DNA from: a virus
DNA: 39,834 bases
IMG/VR virus record: IMGVR_UViG_3300042691_031744
Span: 1 to 39,834 of that record
Direction: 5' to 3' (one strand)
Below are positions 30,815-38,190 of this stretch, piece after piece. Numbering within the stretch: the first letter of the stretch is position 1; every line of letters starts with the position of its first letter. The position numbers were made by a program, and so were the translations under genes. A model generated the notes under the pieces. It saw only the letters and a list, made by a program, of their open reading frames with translations. It was not told the origin of the DNA and ran no database searches.

Positions 30815-31464
30815 GAGCCCAAGAGTTTGTAAAAGACTACGAAGGCATGAGCCTTAAAATATCCCGGGATGCCGATGGCGTGGCCATACGTGCTTATGGT
30901 GCGGATGGTGCTAGAGAGTTGGGCATGGCAGAATTTTTCTTTGATGAACAGGGTCGCTTGGATCCGCAAACTGTATGGGTGGATGAACGCTATCATGGGC
31001 AAGGCATCGCGGCTGCCATGTATGATTATTTAAAAAGCAAAGGGTACAAGATCATAAGGAGTTGGGATCAAACCGATGCTGGTCGAGGCTTTTGGGACAA
31101 ACATCGCGGAGCAGAAGCCACAGTGTGGGAAGACACACAAGAATATCTATATCATGCCACCTACCGACCTTTGCTGAAAAGCATACAGGCAAAAGGCCTG
31201 GGCAACACTACGCAGAGCCAATGGACCGACAGTGAACCCGGTGTGGTGTATCTTGCACAGGATCCAGAAGTGGCACGCAGTTATGCTGAAACCGCAGAGT
31301 CGGTGCCTGAAGAGTGGTTGGATCAAATCGTGGTTTTACAAATATCCAAAAAAGATTTAGATGCCGATCGGTTACACATGGATAGAAATGTACAGGATAA
31401 CACCGGAGACACTTTAGAATATCACGGTGTGATACCTGCCAACAAACTAAGGAGAACGAAATGA
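30811..31464 (+). CDS. GNAT acetyltransferase plus ADP-ribosyltransferase-like fusion
   Basis: This 217-aa protein begins MRAQEFV, like the previous one. Residues of about 10-108 are a GNAT domain with the acetyl-CoA motif VDERYHGQGIAAAMYDYL (RxxGxG variant) and DAGRGFWDKHRG. Residues of about 110-217 fit the ADP-ribosyltransferase fold: LYHAT (His115), VVYLAQD (Tyr147), ARSYAE and LEYHGVIPANKL (Glu203), an H-Y-E-type arrangement. T4 Alt and Mod are ADP-ribosyltransferases that modify host RNA polymerase. A two-activity enzyme is possible. Gene overlaps are four bases on each side. Confidence 0.6.
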   Translation: MRAQEFVKDYEGMSLKISRDADGVAIRAYGADGARELGMAEFFFDEQGRLDPQTVWVDERYHGQGIAAAMYDYLKSKGYKIIRSWDQTDAGRGFWDKHRGAEATVWEDTQEYLYHATYRPLLKSIQAKGLGNTTQSQWTDSEPGVVYLAQDPEVARSYAETAESVPEEWLDQIVVLQISKKDLDADRLHMDRNVQDNTGDTLEYHGVIPANKLRRTK

Positions 31465-31721
31465 GCTGGAGCCAATGGGAAACTGAAGTGCTACACATCT
31501 TAAACAACCCCGATGATGAAAACACCCGCATGGTGGCCACTGCTACCAACGCCTACGGAGAAGAATTGCGTGCTGGCAATATCAAGCCTGCGGAATACGC
31601 AGAGCTACTGTTAGATCTACAACGTCAGATCACAATCACTGAAAACATGTCACAATTTGAGACCAAGCAAAGGTTAAATACAGCTATAACTGCCTTGGTC
31701 ACTATAGCCTCAGCAGTGTAA
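31461..31721 (+). CDS. small helical protein, unknown
   Basis: This 86-aa, all-helical protein (WSQWETEVLHILNNPDDENTR and further) has no motif I recognise. ATGA overlap with the fusion gene and likely coupling make it a candidate antitoxin, chaperone or structural partner of that protein, with no direct evidence. The gap to the holin gene is 42 nt, AT-rich, and contains a weak TATAAT at 31,736. Confidence 0.6.
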   Translation: MSWSQWETEVLHILNNPDDENTRMVATATNAYGEELRAGNIKPAEYAELLLDLQRQITITENMSQFETKQRLNTAITALVTIASAV

Positions 31722-31763
31722 TAATAGTAGTACATTATAATAATAAAAATAAAAGGAGCCGGT

Positions 31764-32228
31764 ATGCCTGCCGAAGAAGTCAAAAGCGAAAGTGCTAAGA
31801 AAAACGAAGACTGGATGAATTCAAAGTGGCGTCCGGCTATGGGTTGGATGTACATGGCCGTTTGTATGGCCGATTTTGTGTTGTTCCCTATCCTGTGGAG
31901 CCTGGTACAGGTCCTGGGCGACGGCAAAGTTGAAAGCCAGTGGATGCCAATTACCTTGCAAGGTGCTGGTCTATTCCACATGGCCATGGGTGCCATACTT
32001 GGTATCGCCGCATATGGTAGAACACAAGAAAAAATGGCCGGCGCCAACAACGGTGGCATATCCACATCAACGCCAGCTCCTAGCTTTGGCGCACCTGCCG
32101 CACCTGCACCCAGCTTTGGGGTATCCGCAACATCAACCCCTGCTCCGGCATTTGGTGCACCAGCGGCCAAACCGGCTCCGGCTCCGGCATTTGGAGCACC
32201 ACAACAGCCGCCACACCCAGAAATCTAA
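31764..32228 (+). CDS. holin (GTA/3-TM type) with FG-repeat tail
   Basis: This 154-aa protein has AAAAGGAG before its ATG. Residues 21-90 match the phage holin_3TM pattern: KWRPAMGWMYMAVCMADFVLFPILW, then W.PITLQGAGLFHMAMGAILGIAAYGRTQEK, with hydrophobic spans at about 26-50 and 64-85. The C-terminal 50 residues are low-complexity Pro/Ala with four copies of PAP[SA]FG (Phe-Gly at 108, 118, 130 and 143). The holin sets lysis timing by forming inner-membrane holes. It lies 3.7 kb past the endolysin start. The repeated tail is not usual for the family. Confidence 0.75.
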   Translation: MPAEEVKSESAKKNEDWMNSKWRPAMGWMYMAVCMADFVLFPILWSLVQVLGDGKVESQWMPITLQGAGLFHMAMGAILGIAAYGRTQEKMAGANNGGISTSTPAPSFGAPAAPAPSFGVSATSTPAPAFGAPAAKPAPAPAFGAPQQPPHPEI

Positions 32229-32240
32229 AAGGAAAAACAA

Positions 32241-32426
32241 ATGAACTCTATAATCAAAATCTGTTGGGCCACTGTAATTGCTGTGAGCTTGATCACAGTT
32301 GCCAATGCCGCTGGTGAAACCAAACGTGTTTGCAAGACCGACGAAAAAACCAAAAAAGAAGTGTGCAAGAACATCAAAGTACACAAAAAACTGGAAGGCA
32401 CACCGGTTCCACCTGCCAAGAAGTAA
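32241..32426 (+). CDS. small secreted basic peptide
   Basis: This 61-aa protein has a Sec signal (MNSIIKICWATVIAVSLITVANA, cleavage likely before AGETK). The mature part of about 38 residues is Lys-rich with two Cys (RVCKTD, EVCKN) that could form one disulfide. AAAGG lies before the ATG. Periplasmic peptide of unknown function; its location next to the holin suggests an envelope role. Confidence 0.6.
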   Translation: MNSIIKICWATVIAVSLITVANAAGETKRVCKTDEKTKKEVCKNIKVHKKLEGTPVPPAKK

Positions 32427-32455
32427 TTGACATGTTGTTCAATGGTCAGTATAAT
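32427..32455 (+). promoter_or_regulatory. sigma70-type promoter for the DnaJ gene
   Basis: TTGACA (32,427-32,432), a 17-nt spacer and TATAAT (32,450-32,455), starting directly after the TAA of the secreted peptide gene. The ATG at 32,482 has a leader of about 20 nt without a ribosome-binding site. Confidence 0.85.
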
Positions 32456-32481
32456 TATTATGCTGACCATTTTTCTTTTAC

Positions 32482-33267
32482 ATGAAAACCCTATACGATA
32501 CTCTGGGTGTGCGTAGTGATGCCACAGCCGACGAAATCAAGCGAGCATATCGCCGCTTGGCCAGCCAGCATCATCCCGACAAAGGCGGCGACAAAACACG
32601 CTTTCAAGAAATACAGCAGGCCTACGATACCTTGAGCAATTCTCAAAAAAGAGCCGCTTATGATCAACCACAGCCGCAGTTCCATAATTTTGGCTCACAC
32701 GCACAGGGCCCTTTTGATTTCCAAACCATATTTGATATATTTGGCGCCAGATTCCAGCAAGGGCATCAACCCCGACAACAACAGGCTAGAATGAGCTTGT
32801 GGGTGACCTTGCAGGATGTGGCACAGACCACAAGAAAAACTGTGAGCGTGGGCACTCCTCAAGGCACTCAGGTCATAGAAATAGACATTCCGGCCGGTAT
32901 CAACGACGGAGACACAGTACAGTATCCTGGCATAGGTCCCGGCGGCATAGATCTTTTGATCACTTACCGCATACATCCCAATCCCAAATGGTCACGGCAA
33001 GGACCTAACCTGACCACCGAACATGCTGTTAGTGTATGGGATCTTATATTAGGCGCCCAAATAGAGGTTAGAGATATACTGGGTGCCACATTGAGTTTGA
33101 CGATACCTCCAAGAACACAACCTGGCACTGTTTTTAGATTGCGTGGTCGAGGACTAGGACAAAGAGGTGCCTCCCCAGGAGATTTATTTGTTCGAGTGCA
33201 GGCCGTGATACCGGATCATATACCTGTGAGTTTGATAGAATCGATCACTCAAGTTAGAGATCAATAA
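32482..33267 (+). CDS. DnaJ/CbpA-like co-chaperone
   Basis: This 261-aa protein has an N-terminal J domain with the HPD tripeptide (residues 31-33, SQHHPDKGG) and YDTLSNSQKRAAYD. It lacks the Cys-rich zinc domain. C-terminal substrate-binding subdomains follow (VTLQDVA...K.VSVGTP, IDIPAGINDGDTVQYPG, LTIPPRTQPG...RLRGRGLGQRG), as in CbpA-type DnaJ. It would stimulate a DnaK ATPase and deliver clients. With the ClpA-like and GroES-like genes the phage carries a set of protein-quality factors. Its stop is inside a late-type promoter. Confidence 0.88.
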   Translation: MKTLYDTLGVRSDATADEIKRAYRRLASQHHPDKGGDKTRFQEIQQAYDTLSNSQKRAAYDQPQPQFHNFGSHAQGPFDFQTIFDIFGARFQQGHQPRQQQARMSLWVTLQDVAQTTRKTVSVGTPQGTQVIEIDIPAGINDGDTVQYPGIGPGGIDLLITYRIHPNPKWSRQGPNLTTEHAVSVWDLILGAQIEVRDILGATLSLTIPPRTQPGTVFRLRGRGLGQRGASPGDLFVRVQAVIPDHIPVSLIESITQVRDQ

Positions 33268-33270
33268 ATA
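33263..33270 (+). promoter_or_regulatory. T4-late-type promoter over a stop codon
   Basis: AATAAATA contains the DnaJ stop TAA (33,265-33,267). It precedes the sigma70-type promoter at 33,281, giving the unfoldase gene an early and a late candidate. Confidence 0.5.
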
Positions 33271-33280
33271 TCCATATAGA

Positions 33281-33309
33281 TTGCTATTGAAATTTATTTG
33301 TTGTATAAT
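33281..33309 (+). promoter_or_regulatory. sigma70-type promoter for the ClpA-like gene
   Basis: TTGCTA (33,281-33,286), a 17-nt spacer and TATAAT (33,304-33,309). The -35 is weaker than in the other early promoters. GAAGGA precedes the ATG at 33,341. Confidence 0.7.
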
Positions 33310-33340
33310 AACAGCATAGAAACAGATTGAGAAGGAATCC

Positions 33341-35617
33341 ATGCAAAATAATCCAGAAATAGAACAGATCATTGACTCCGCAGTCAAATTGGCTCGCAAT
33401 CACAATCATGAATACGTAATGACCGAACACGTATTGCTGTCTTTGATCCGCTACAATCCTTTTCGGAAAGTGTTGGAAAAATTTGGCATTGATGTGGTCT
33501 TGTTTGATTCTGAATTGGATGCCTATCTGCACGGACAGGTCAATTTAGTCACTACCAAAGATGTACAACCAAAAAAAACAAATGCTCTTGAACGAGTGTT
33601 TAATCGCGCACTCACACAGGTCTTGTTCACCGGTCGCAGAAGTGTCAGCACCTTGGATCTTTATCTGGCCATGATGGCCGAAACCAATAGTCATGCACAC
33701 TATTTCCTGCTCAAATATGGAGTAAAGAAACACGAGTTTGCAGAATTCTGGCAAAAAAATTACAATCATTCCGACGTGGTTATCACGGATCAGCAGGCCA
33801 CAGAAATTCTCACCGAACATTGTACTAATCTCACAGCCCTGGCCAAGACAGATCGTCTGGAACCCATGATAGGTCGCAGTTCAGAACTAGACGAAATAAT
33901 CACAGTATTGGCTCGTAAGTTCAAGGCCAATGTGCTCATGGTCGGAGATCCTGGTGTGGGCAAAACTGCCATAGTGGAAGGCCTAGCACAGGAAATTGGT
34001 GCAGGACGTGTTCCAGAATTTCTCAAGGATCACGAAGTATGGAGTTTAGAAATAGGATCATTGTTGGCCGGCAGCAAGTATCGCGGCGAGTTTGAAGAAA
34101 AGTTCAAACAGGTCATACAGGCCTTGGAAACCAAGAAAAACTGTATATTGTTCGTAGACGAAGCACATACTATGAAAGGTGCAGGTGCATCAAGTCAAAG
34201 CACCTTGGACATGGCCAACATGTTGAAACCAGCCATAACCAAAGGCAGTCTCAAGGTAGTGGCATCGACCACCTGGGAAGAATACTACGAAAGTTTTGAA
34301 AAGGATCGTGCGCTCATGCGGCGCTTCCATAGAGTGGGCATTGATGAGCCCGATGCGGCTACCACGGAACAGATCCTGATTGGCTTGAGCCCTAGACTAG
34401 AAGTGTTCCACAACGTGCTAATAGATACCGAAGCCATCACAGCCGCAGTGGAACTTTCGGGTCGTTACATACACGATCGCAAGAATCCCGACAAGAGCAT
34501 TGATCTCCTTGATGGAGCCTGTGCCCGCGAGCGTGTTAAGGATCTAGGCAATGTGACCGTGAATCGAGACATGATCATGTCACAACTCAGCCGCGTGGCC
34601 AATGTACCTTTGGATCGCCTGCAGAACGAACGCAGTGCCAAAATTGTTGAGTTGGAATCAAATATCAAACAAAAATTATACGGACAAGATTTAGCGGTAG
34701 ATAGTGTGCTGGATCGTGTGTACATCAACTTCTCGGGCATTGGCAACGAAAAACGACCCATTGCCAGCTTTTTGTTTTTAGGACCCACTGGCACAGGTAA
34801 AACCGAATTGGCCAAACTTCTGGCAGAAAATCTTGACATGAAACTGTTGAAATATGACATGAGTGAATATCAAGAACGCCACACTGTAGCCAGCTTGATT
34901 GGTGCTCCTCCGGGCTATGTGGGCTTTGAAGATGGCAATATTGGTGGCGGTAAACTGATCAGCGATGTCAGTAAGAATCCCTATGCTGTGTTGTTGTTTG
35001 ATGAAATTGAAAAAGCGCATCCAGACGTAATCAATATCATGTTACAAATGTTAGACGAAGCCAAGATCACCAGTGCCAATGGCAAGACAGTGAATCTCAA
35101 GAACTGCATCATAATCATGACGTCAAACCTGGGAGCCAGAGACAATGAAAACAACAACATTGGCTTTGCTCAAAGTTTAGAACGCACTGGCAGCGAAGAT
35201 CGAGCCATGAAAGACTTTTTCAAACCTGAACTGCGTAATCGTATCGATCAGGTCTGCAAGTTTAGCAAGCTGGATACCTTGGCCATCAAAAAAATTGTTT
35301 TAAAATTTATTGACGAATTACAGACTAGCCTAGCAGAAAAATCCATACGACTGACCTTGACAGAAAGTGTGATTGATCTGTTGGCCGAGCAAGGTTATGA
35401 CAGCAAAATGGGTGCAAGACCTTTGGGTCGCAAAATTGACGAACTTATACGTGTGCCTTTGAGTAAAAAGATTCTGTTTGATCGTTTAGAAAACTGCACT
35501 ATACATGCAGTGATAAAAGATAACGTGGTAGATTTTATCATCGAAGAATCTACTGCCAAACCTGTGGTCAACGAGGAAGGTTACATAGTACTTGATCGAT
35601 TCAAACCAAAAGTTTAA
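33341..35617 (+). CDS. clpA: ClpA-like AAA+ unfoldase
   Basis: This 758-aa protein is exactly the length of E. coli ClpA. It has a Clp-N repeat region (about 1-145), AAA1 with Walker A GDPGVGKTA and Walker B CILFVDEAH, and AAA2 with Walker A GPTGTGKTE and Walker B VLLFDEIEKAH. The sequence NNNIGFAQ occupies the position of the ClpP-binding IGL/IGF loop of ClpA (KSIGLIH). No middle coiled-coil domain of ClpB is present. It should unfold proteins and, through the loop, could feed host ClpP. The next gene starts before its stop. Confidence 0.85.
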   Translation: MQNNPEIEQIIDSAVKLARNHNHEYVMTEHVLLSLIRYNPFRKVLEKFGIDVVLFDSELDAYLHGQVNLVTTKDVQPKKTNALERVFNRALTQVLFTGRRSVSTLDLYLAMMAETNSHAHYFLLKYGVKKHEFAEFWQKNYNHSDVVITDQQATEILTEHCTNLTALAKTDRLEPMIGRSSELDEIITVLARKFKANVLMVGDPGVGKTAIVEGLAQEIGAGRVPEFLKDHEVWSLEIGSLLAGSKYRGEFEEKFKQVIQALETKKNCILFVDEAHTMKGAGASSQSTLDMANMLKPAITKGSLKVVASTTWEEYYESFEKDRALMRRFHRVGIDEPDAATTEQILIGLSPRLEVFHNVLIDTEAITAAVELSGRYIHDRKNPDKSIDLLDGACARERVKDLGNVTVNRDMIMSQLSRVANVPLDRLQNERSAKIVELESNIKQKLYGQDLAVDSVLDRVYINFSGIGNEKRPIASFLFLGPTGTGKTELAKLLAENLDMKLLKYDMSEYQERHTVASLIGAPPGYVGFEDGNIGGGKLISDVSKNPYAVLLFDEIEKAHPDVINIMLQMLDEAKITSANGKTVNLKNCIIIMTSNLGARDNENNNIGFAQSLERTGSEDRAMKDFFKPELRNRIDQVCKFSKLDTLAIKKIVLKFIDELQTSLAEKSIRLTLTESVIDLLAEQGYDSKMGARPLGRKIDELIRVPLSKKILFDRLENCTIHAVIKDNVVDFIIEESTAKPVVNEEGYIVLDRFKPKV

Positions 35618-36302
35618 TCCAGTTGTCAAAGATCGACTTTTTTATGATCAGTTTAAATACTGTATCAGTTTTCATCTGGATGAAATAAACTGCCTGCGCG
35701 AACTAGATCATGACAGCATCGACGAGATGGTTCAACGGCGACAAGCCTGGCGTCAGATAGCTCAACAACGCTGGGTCAATGGCAAACAAAGTTACAAGTC
35801 CAACATACTAGGACGCCGTTGCAAGGAAATCACTGCCAGCACAGTATCTGATTTGCATGCACTGGCTGAAATTTTGTTGACCGCCAGCAATAAATTCAAA
35901 TTGGTAGTAAGTGTGGATCAAGGTTACGTGTACACCAATGATCTATGTTTGATCGATCAGCTCGATGCCATGCCCCAACTGACTCATAAAAATTACACCC
36001 AGGCACAAATTGATCGTCCACGAAATACCATACAGCTCAAACATTCTCAACACAAATATCGCAGTTATTTTCGCTTGATCAAGCTCACAGCTGATGAAAA
36101 AACGCAATTGGTCAAATTCTTAAAAAATCATCAAAACAGCGTGCGATTAAGCCCAGCATTGACCCAGTGGTTACCGATATCTTTCAATCGCACACAAGAT
36201 TATTTTTTTGTGGACTACGACACCACACTATGGTTGACCATGTTGGCCTTGGTACATCCTGGACTTATAAGAAAAACCATGCAGATAATCCAGGCTAAAT
36301 AA
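35592..36302 (+). CDS. unknown protein downstream of the unfoldase
   Basis: This 236-aa frame uses TTG at 35,592, overlapping the ClpA-like gene by 26 nt; no closer ATG is in frame near the junction. It is basic, Tyr/Phe/Arg-rich and mixed alpha/beta. No motif recognised. As an overlapping partner of the unfoldase gene it could be a substrate adaptor, which is a guess from position. Confidence 0.55.
   Translation: MIDSNQKFNPVVKDRLFYDQFKYCISFHLDEINCLRELDHDSIDEMVQRRQAWRQIAQQRWVNGKQSYKSNILGRRCKEITASTVSDLHALAEILLTASNKFKLVVSVDQGYVYTNDLCLIDQLDAMPQLTHKNYTQAQIDRPRNTIQLKHSQHKYRSYFRLIKLTADEKTQLVKFLKNHQNSVRLSPALTQWLPISFNRTQDYFFVDYDTTLWLTMLALVHPGLIRKTMQIIQAK
36294..36301 (+). promoter_or_regulatory. T4-late-type promoter over a stop codon
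   Basis: GCTAAATA overlaps the TAA at 36,300-36,302. The ATG at 36,309 would have a two-base leader. Confidence 0.6.
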
Positions 36303-36308
36303 TACACT

Positions 36309-36473
36309 ATGGCAAAAATTAACGAACAAACACTGATAATCACGGTCAGTCAACTAGTGCGTGATGATGCTCCAGAATCTACACTGCTGAGTGCTGAAGT
36401 TGTGGCACAATTAGAAGCTGTGGTAGGTGAACTGGCAGGTGCAGGCACTTTGGTTGAAATCAAGCAAGCATGA
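36309..36473 (+). CDS. small acidic protein, unknown
   Basis: This 54-aa frame lies between the late-type promoter and the next gene (ATGA overlap at 36,470). It is acidic and helical (DDAPESTLLSAEVVAQLEAVVGEL). Tight position on both sides supports it as a gene. Function unknown. Confidence 0.5.
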   Translation: MAKINEQTLIITVSQLVRDDAPESTLLSAEVVAQLEAVVGELAGAGTLVEIKQA

Positions 36474-36841
36474 CCATCACCACACAAGTCCTTGTCACTG
36501 ACGTGGCCTATGGAACTGCATCAGGCAACTATGATGGCAGCAGTCAAGACTGGTACAGTGATGCTGTGCCAGCAGCCAACTACTACGGTGGCCAAGGCAG
36601 TTTGCAGACCATTACCTATCGTCTGCAGAATTTTGTAGGTATCATCAAAATCCAAGCGTCCTTGAATGATCTCAAAGATTCTGCGGCCTGGTTTGATATA
36701 CCAGAAGCCACATATGGCGATGGCATCACGACAGACACAGGAACCATACCTGTGAATATCGTTGGTAATTTTACTTGGTTGCGAGCCCAGATCTTGGGCT
36801 TTGACGCAGGATCTATACAGTCCATTACCGCAGTTTACTAA
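36470..36841 (+). CDS. probable virion structural protein
   Basis: This 123-aa, beta-rich protein (TQVLVTDVAYGTASGNYDG, LQTITYRLQNFVGIIKIQASL, FTWLRAQILGFDAGSIQSIT) resembles the small decoration or fibre-associated proteins of T4-like aquatic phages. No catalytic motif. Its stop is followed directly by the next ATG. Late promoter upstream at 36,294. Confidence 0.6.
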   Translation: MTITTQVLVTDVAYGTASGNYDGSSQDWYSDAVPAANYYGGQGSLQTITYRLQNFVGIIKIQASLNDLKDSAAWFDIPEATYGDGITTDTGTIPVNIVGNFTWLRAQILGFDAGSIQSITAVY

Positions 36842-37279
36842 ATGGAACGCACATCAATTGTATCGTGTGTGCTTGATACAACAGATCCAACCGCTGAATT
36901 GGGATTCGAGGCCTGGTTAAACAATCACAAATTTTTTGACTGTGATCATGTAAAAAATCGCCAGCAGATATTTGTTGAATTTGATGATATACCAGCGTCG
37001 CATGAATTAAAATTTGTACTCAAACATAAAACTTTGGATCATACCAAACTCGATGTGCATGGAAATATCGTGTCTGATTCCCTGCTGACCATGGCCAATT
37101 TGGAAATAAATGGCATCAAACTTGATAAAATCTTTACTGAACACGCAATATACACACACAATTTCAATGGCACCACTGTCAGCACCCAACAAAAGTTCTA
37201 CGGTGAAATGGGTTGCAATGGCACAGTGAGTTTTAAATTTACCACTCCTTTTTATCTTTGGGTCTTGGAGCACATGTAA
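36842..37279 (+). CDS. unknown beta-rich protein
   Basis: This 145-aa protein contains DDIPASHELKFVLKHKT, DVHGNIVSDSLLTMANLEING and NFNGTTVSTQQKFYGEMGCN followed by GTVSFKFTTPFYLW. This looks like a jelly-roll or carbohydrate-binding-like sandwich of a type seen near phage structural genes. No precise family. It starts with no gap after the preceding gene. Probably virion-associated or sugar-binding. Confidence 0.6.
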   Translation: MERTSIVSCVLDTTDPTAELGFEAWLNNHKFFDCDHVKNRQQIFVEFDDIPASHELKFVLKHKTLDHTKLDVHGNIVSDSLLTMANLEINGIKLDKIFTEHAIYTHNFNGTTVSTQQKFYGEMGCNGTVSFKFTTPFYLWVLEHM

Positions 37280-37280
37280 C

Positions 37281-37288
37281 CATAAATA
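37281..37288 (+). promoter_or_regulatory. T4-late-type promoter, near-leaderless
   Basis: CATAAATA in the 16-bp gap. The ATG at 37,296 would have a two-base leader. Confidence 0.6.
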
Positions 37289-37295
37289 TATTACA

Positions 37296-38141
37296 ATGAA
37301 CTATCTTGTAATATATCCCGGCAGATTCCATCCTTTCCATCTGGGCCATAAGGCCAGTTATGATTGGCTGACCAAACAGTTTGGAGACAATTCAGTATAC
37401 GTCGCTACCAGTGAAAAACGCGAGCCTGAAACCAGCCCTTTCAAATATGATGACAAAATAACCATGATGACCAAGTTGGGCATACCATCTGGGCGCATCA
37501 AGAAAGTGAAAAATCCCTATCAGGCCACAGAAATCACAGACACCTTGTCTGATGAAGAAAAGGCCGACACTGTGCTAGTATTTGCTGTGAGTGCCAAGGA
37601 TGCACAACGATTTAATTTTGCTACAAAAAAAGATGGATCACCTGGTTACTTGCAACCCCTGCCCGACAATAAAAAAAGCATCGAGCCAATGACCCGGCAC
37701 GGATATGTTGCCATAACTCCCACAGTGAATTTTCAGGTGCAAGGTGTAGATGCCAACAGTGCCAGCCAAATCCGCAAACTTTACACAGACGGCAATGACA
37801 ATGATAGAAATCAGATCATAACAGATCTATACGGTGCCGCTGACTCAGAATTACGAGCCATATTTGACCAAGCTCTTGGAATAAATGATGCCAAAGAAGG
37901 CATTATCTACGGACAAGAACGCATATACGCCGGCGATAATCCAGTTTCTATCATGCGCGAAGAACGCCTGGCCTGCCTGCGTGACAGTATCATGTTTCTA
38001 CAGGACAAAATACAAGAACTCAAAATGGGCATGGACTACATCGATGAAAAATGGAGTCGTAAATACAAGCGCAGTATCAACTGTGCCCGTCCCCGAGGAT
38101 TCAGCCAAAAAGCACACTGTGCCGGTCGCAAGAAAAAATAA
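37296..38141 (+). CDS. nucleotidylyltransferase (HxGH family) with Cys-rich tail tag
   Basis: This 281-aa protein begins with a Rossmann-type VIYPGRFHPFHLGH, holding the HxGH ATP-binding motif (His15, His18) of the nucleotidylyltransferase family. Members include NMN adenylyltransferase, phosphopantetheine adenylyltransferase and CTP-dependent enzymes. The expected second motif (ISxTxxR) may be DANSASQIRKL. The C-terminus ends in CARPRGFSQKAHCAGRKKK, a Cys/His tag seen in proteins of large aquatic phages; it may bind zinc. The substrate cannot be assigned. Confidence 0.72.
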   Translation: MNYLVIYPGRFHPFHLGHKASYDWLTKQFGDNSVYVATSEKREPETSPFKYDDKITMMTKLGIPSGRIKKVKNPYQATEITDTLSDEEKADTVLVFAVSAKDAQRFNFATKKDGSPGYLQPLPDNKKSIEPMTRHGYVAITPTVNFQVQGVDANSASQIRKLYTDGNDNDRNQIITDLYGAADSELRAIFDQALGINDAKEGIIYGQERIYAGDNPVSIMREERLACLRDSIMFLQDKIQELKMGMDYIDEKWSRKYKRSINCARPRGFSQKAHCAGRKKK

Positions 38142-38158
38142 CAGCCTGTATAATCGCT

Positions 38159-38166
38159 AGTAAATA
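38159..38166 (+). promoter_or_regulatory. T4-late-type promoter
   Basis: AGTAAATA, followed by AGAGGAA and ATG at 38,191. Confidence 0.6.
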
Positions 38167-38190
38167 TCACACAATTTACTAGAGGAACTC

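Noticed and set aside
31713-31741. Possible promoter before the holin gene
   Set aside because: TATAAT at 31,736 is good, but no -35-like hexamer exists at 15-19 nt; not listed as a feature.
31625-32170. Minus-strand 181-codon frame rich in Ala/Gly
   Set aside because: Complement of the holin Pro/Ala tail; the holin frame has a ribosome-binding site and family pattern.
35654-35659. TAAATA inside the 236-aa gene
   Set aside because: No gene start follows within 600 bases; it shows that the six-base core also occurs by chance. Similar copies at 16,042 and 31,676 were left out for this reason.
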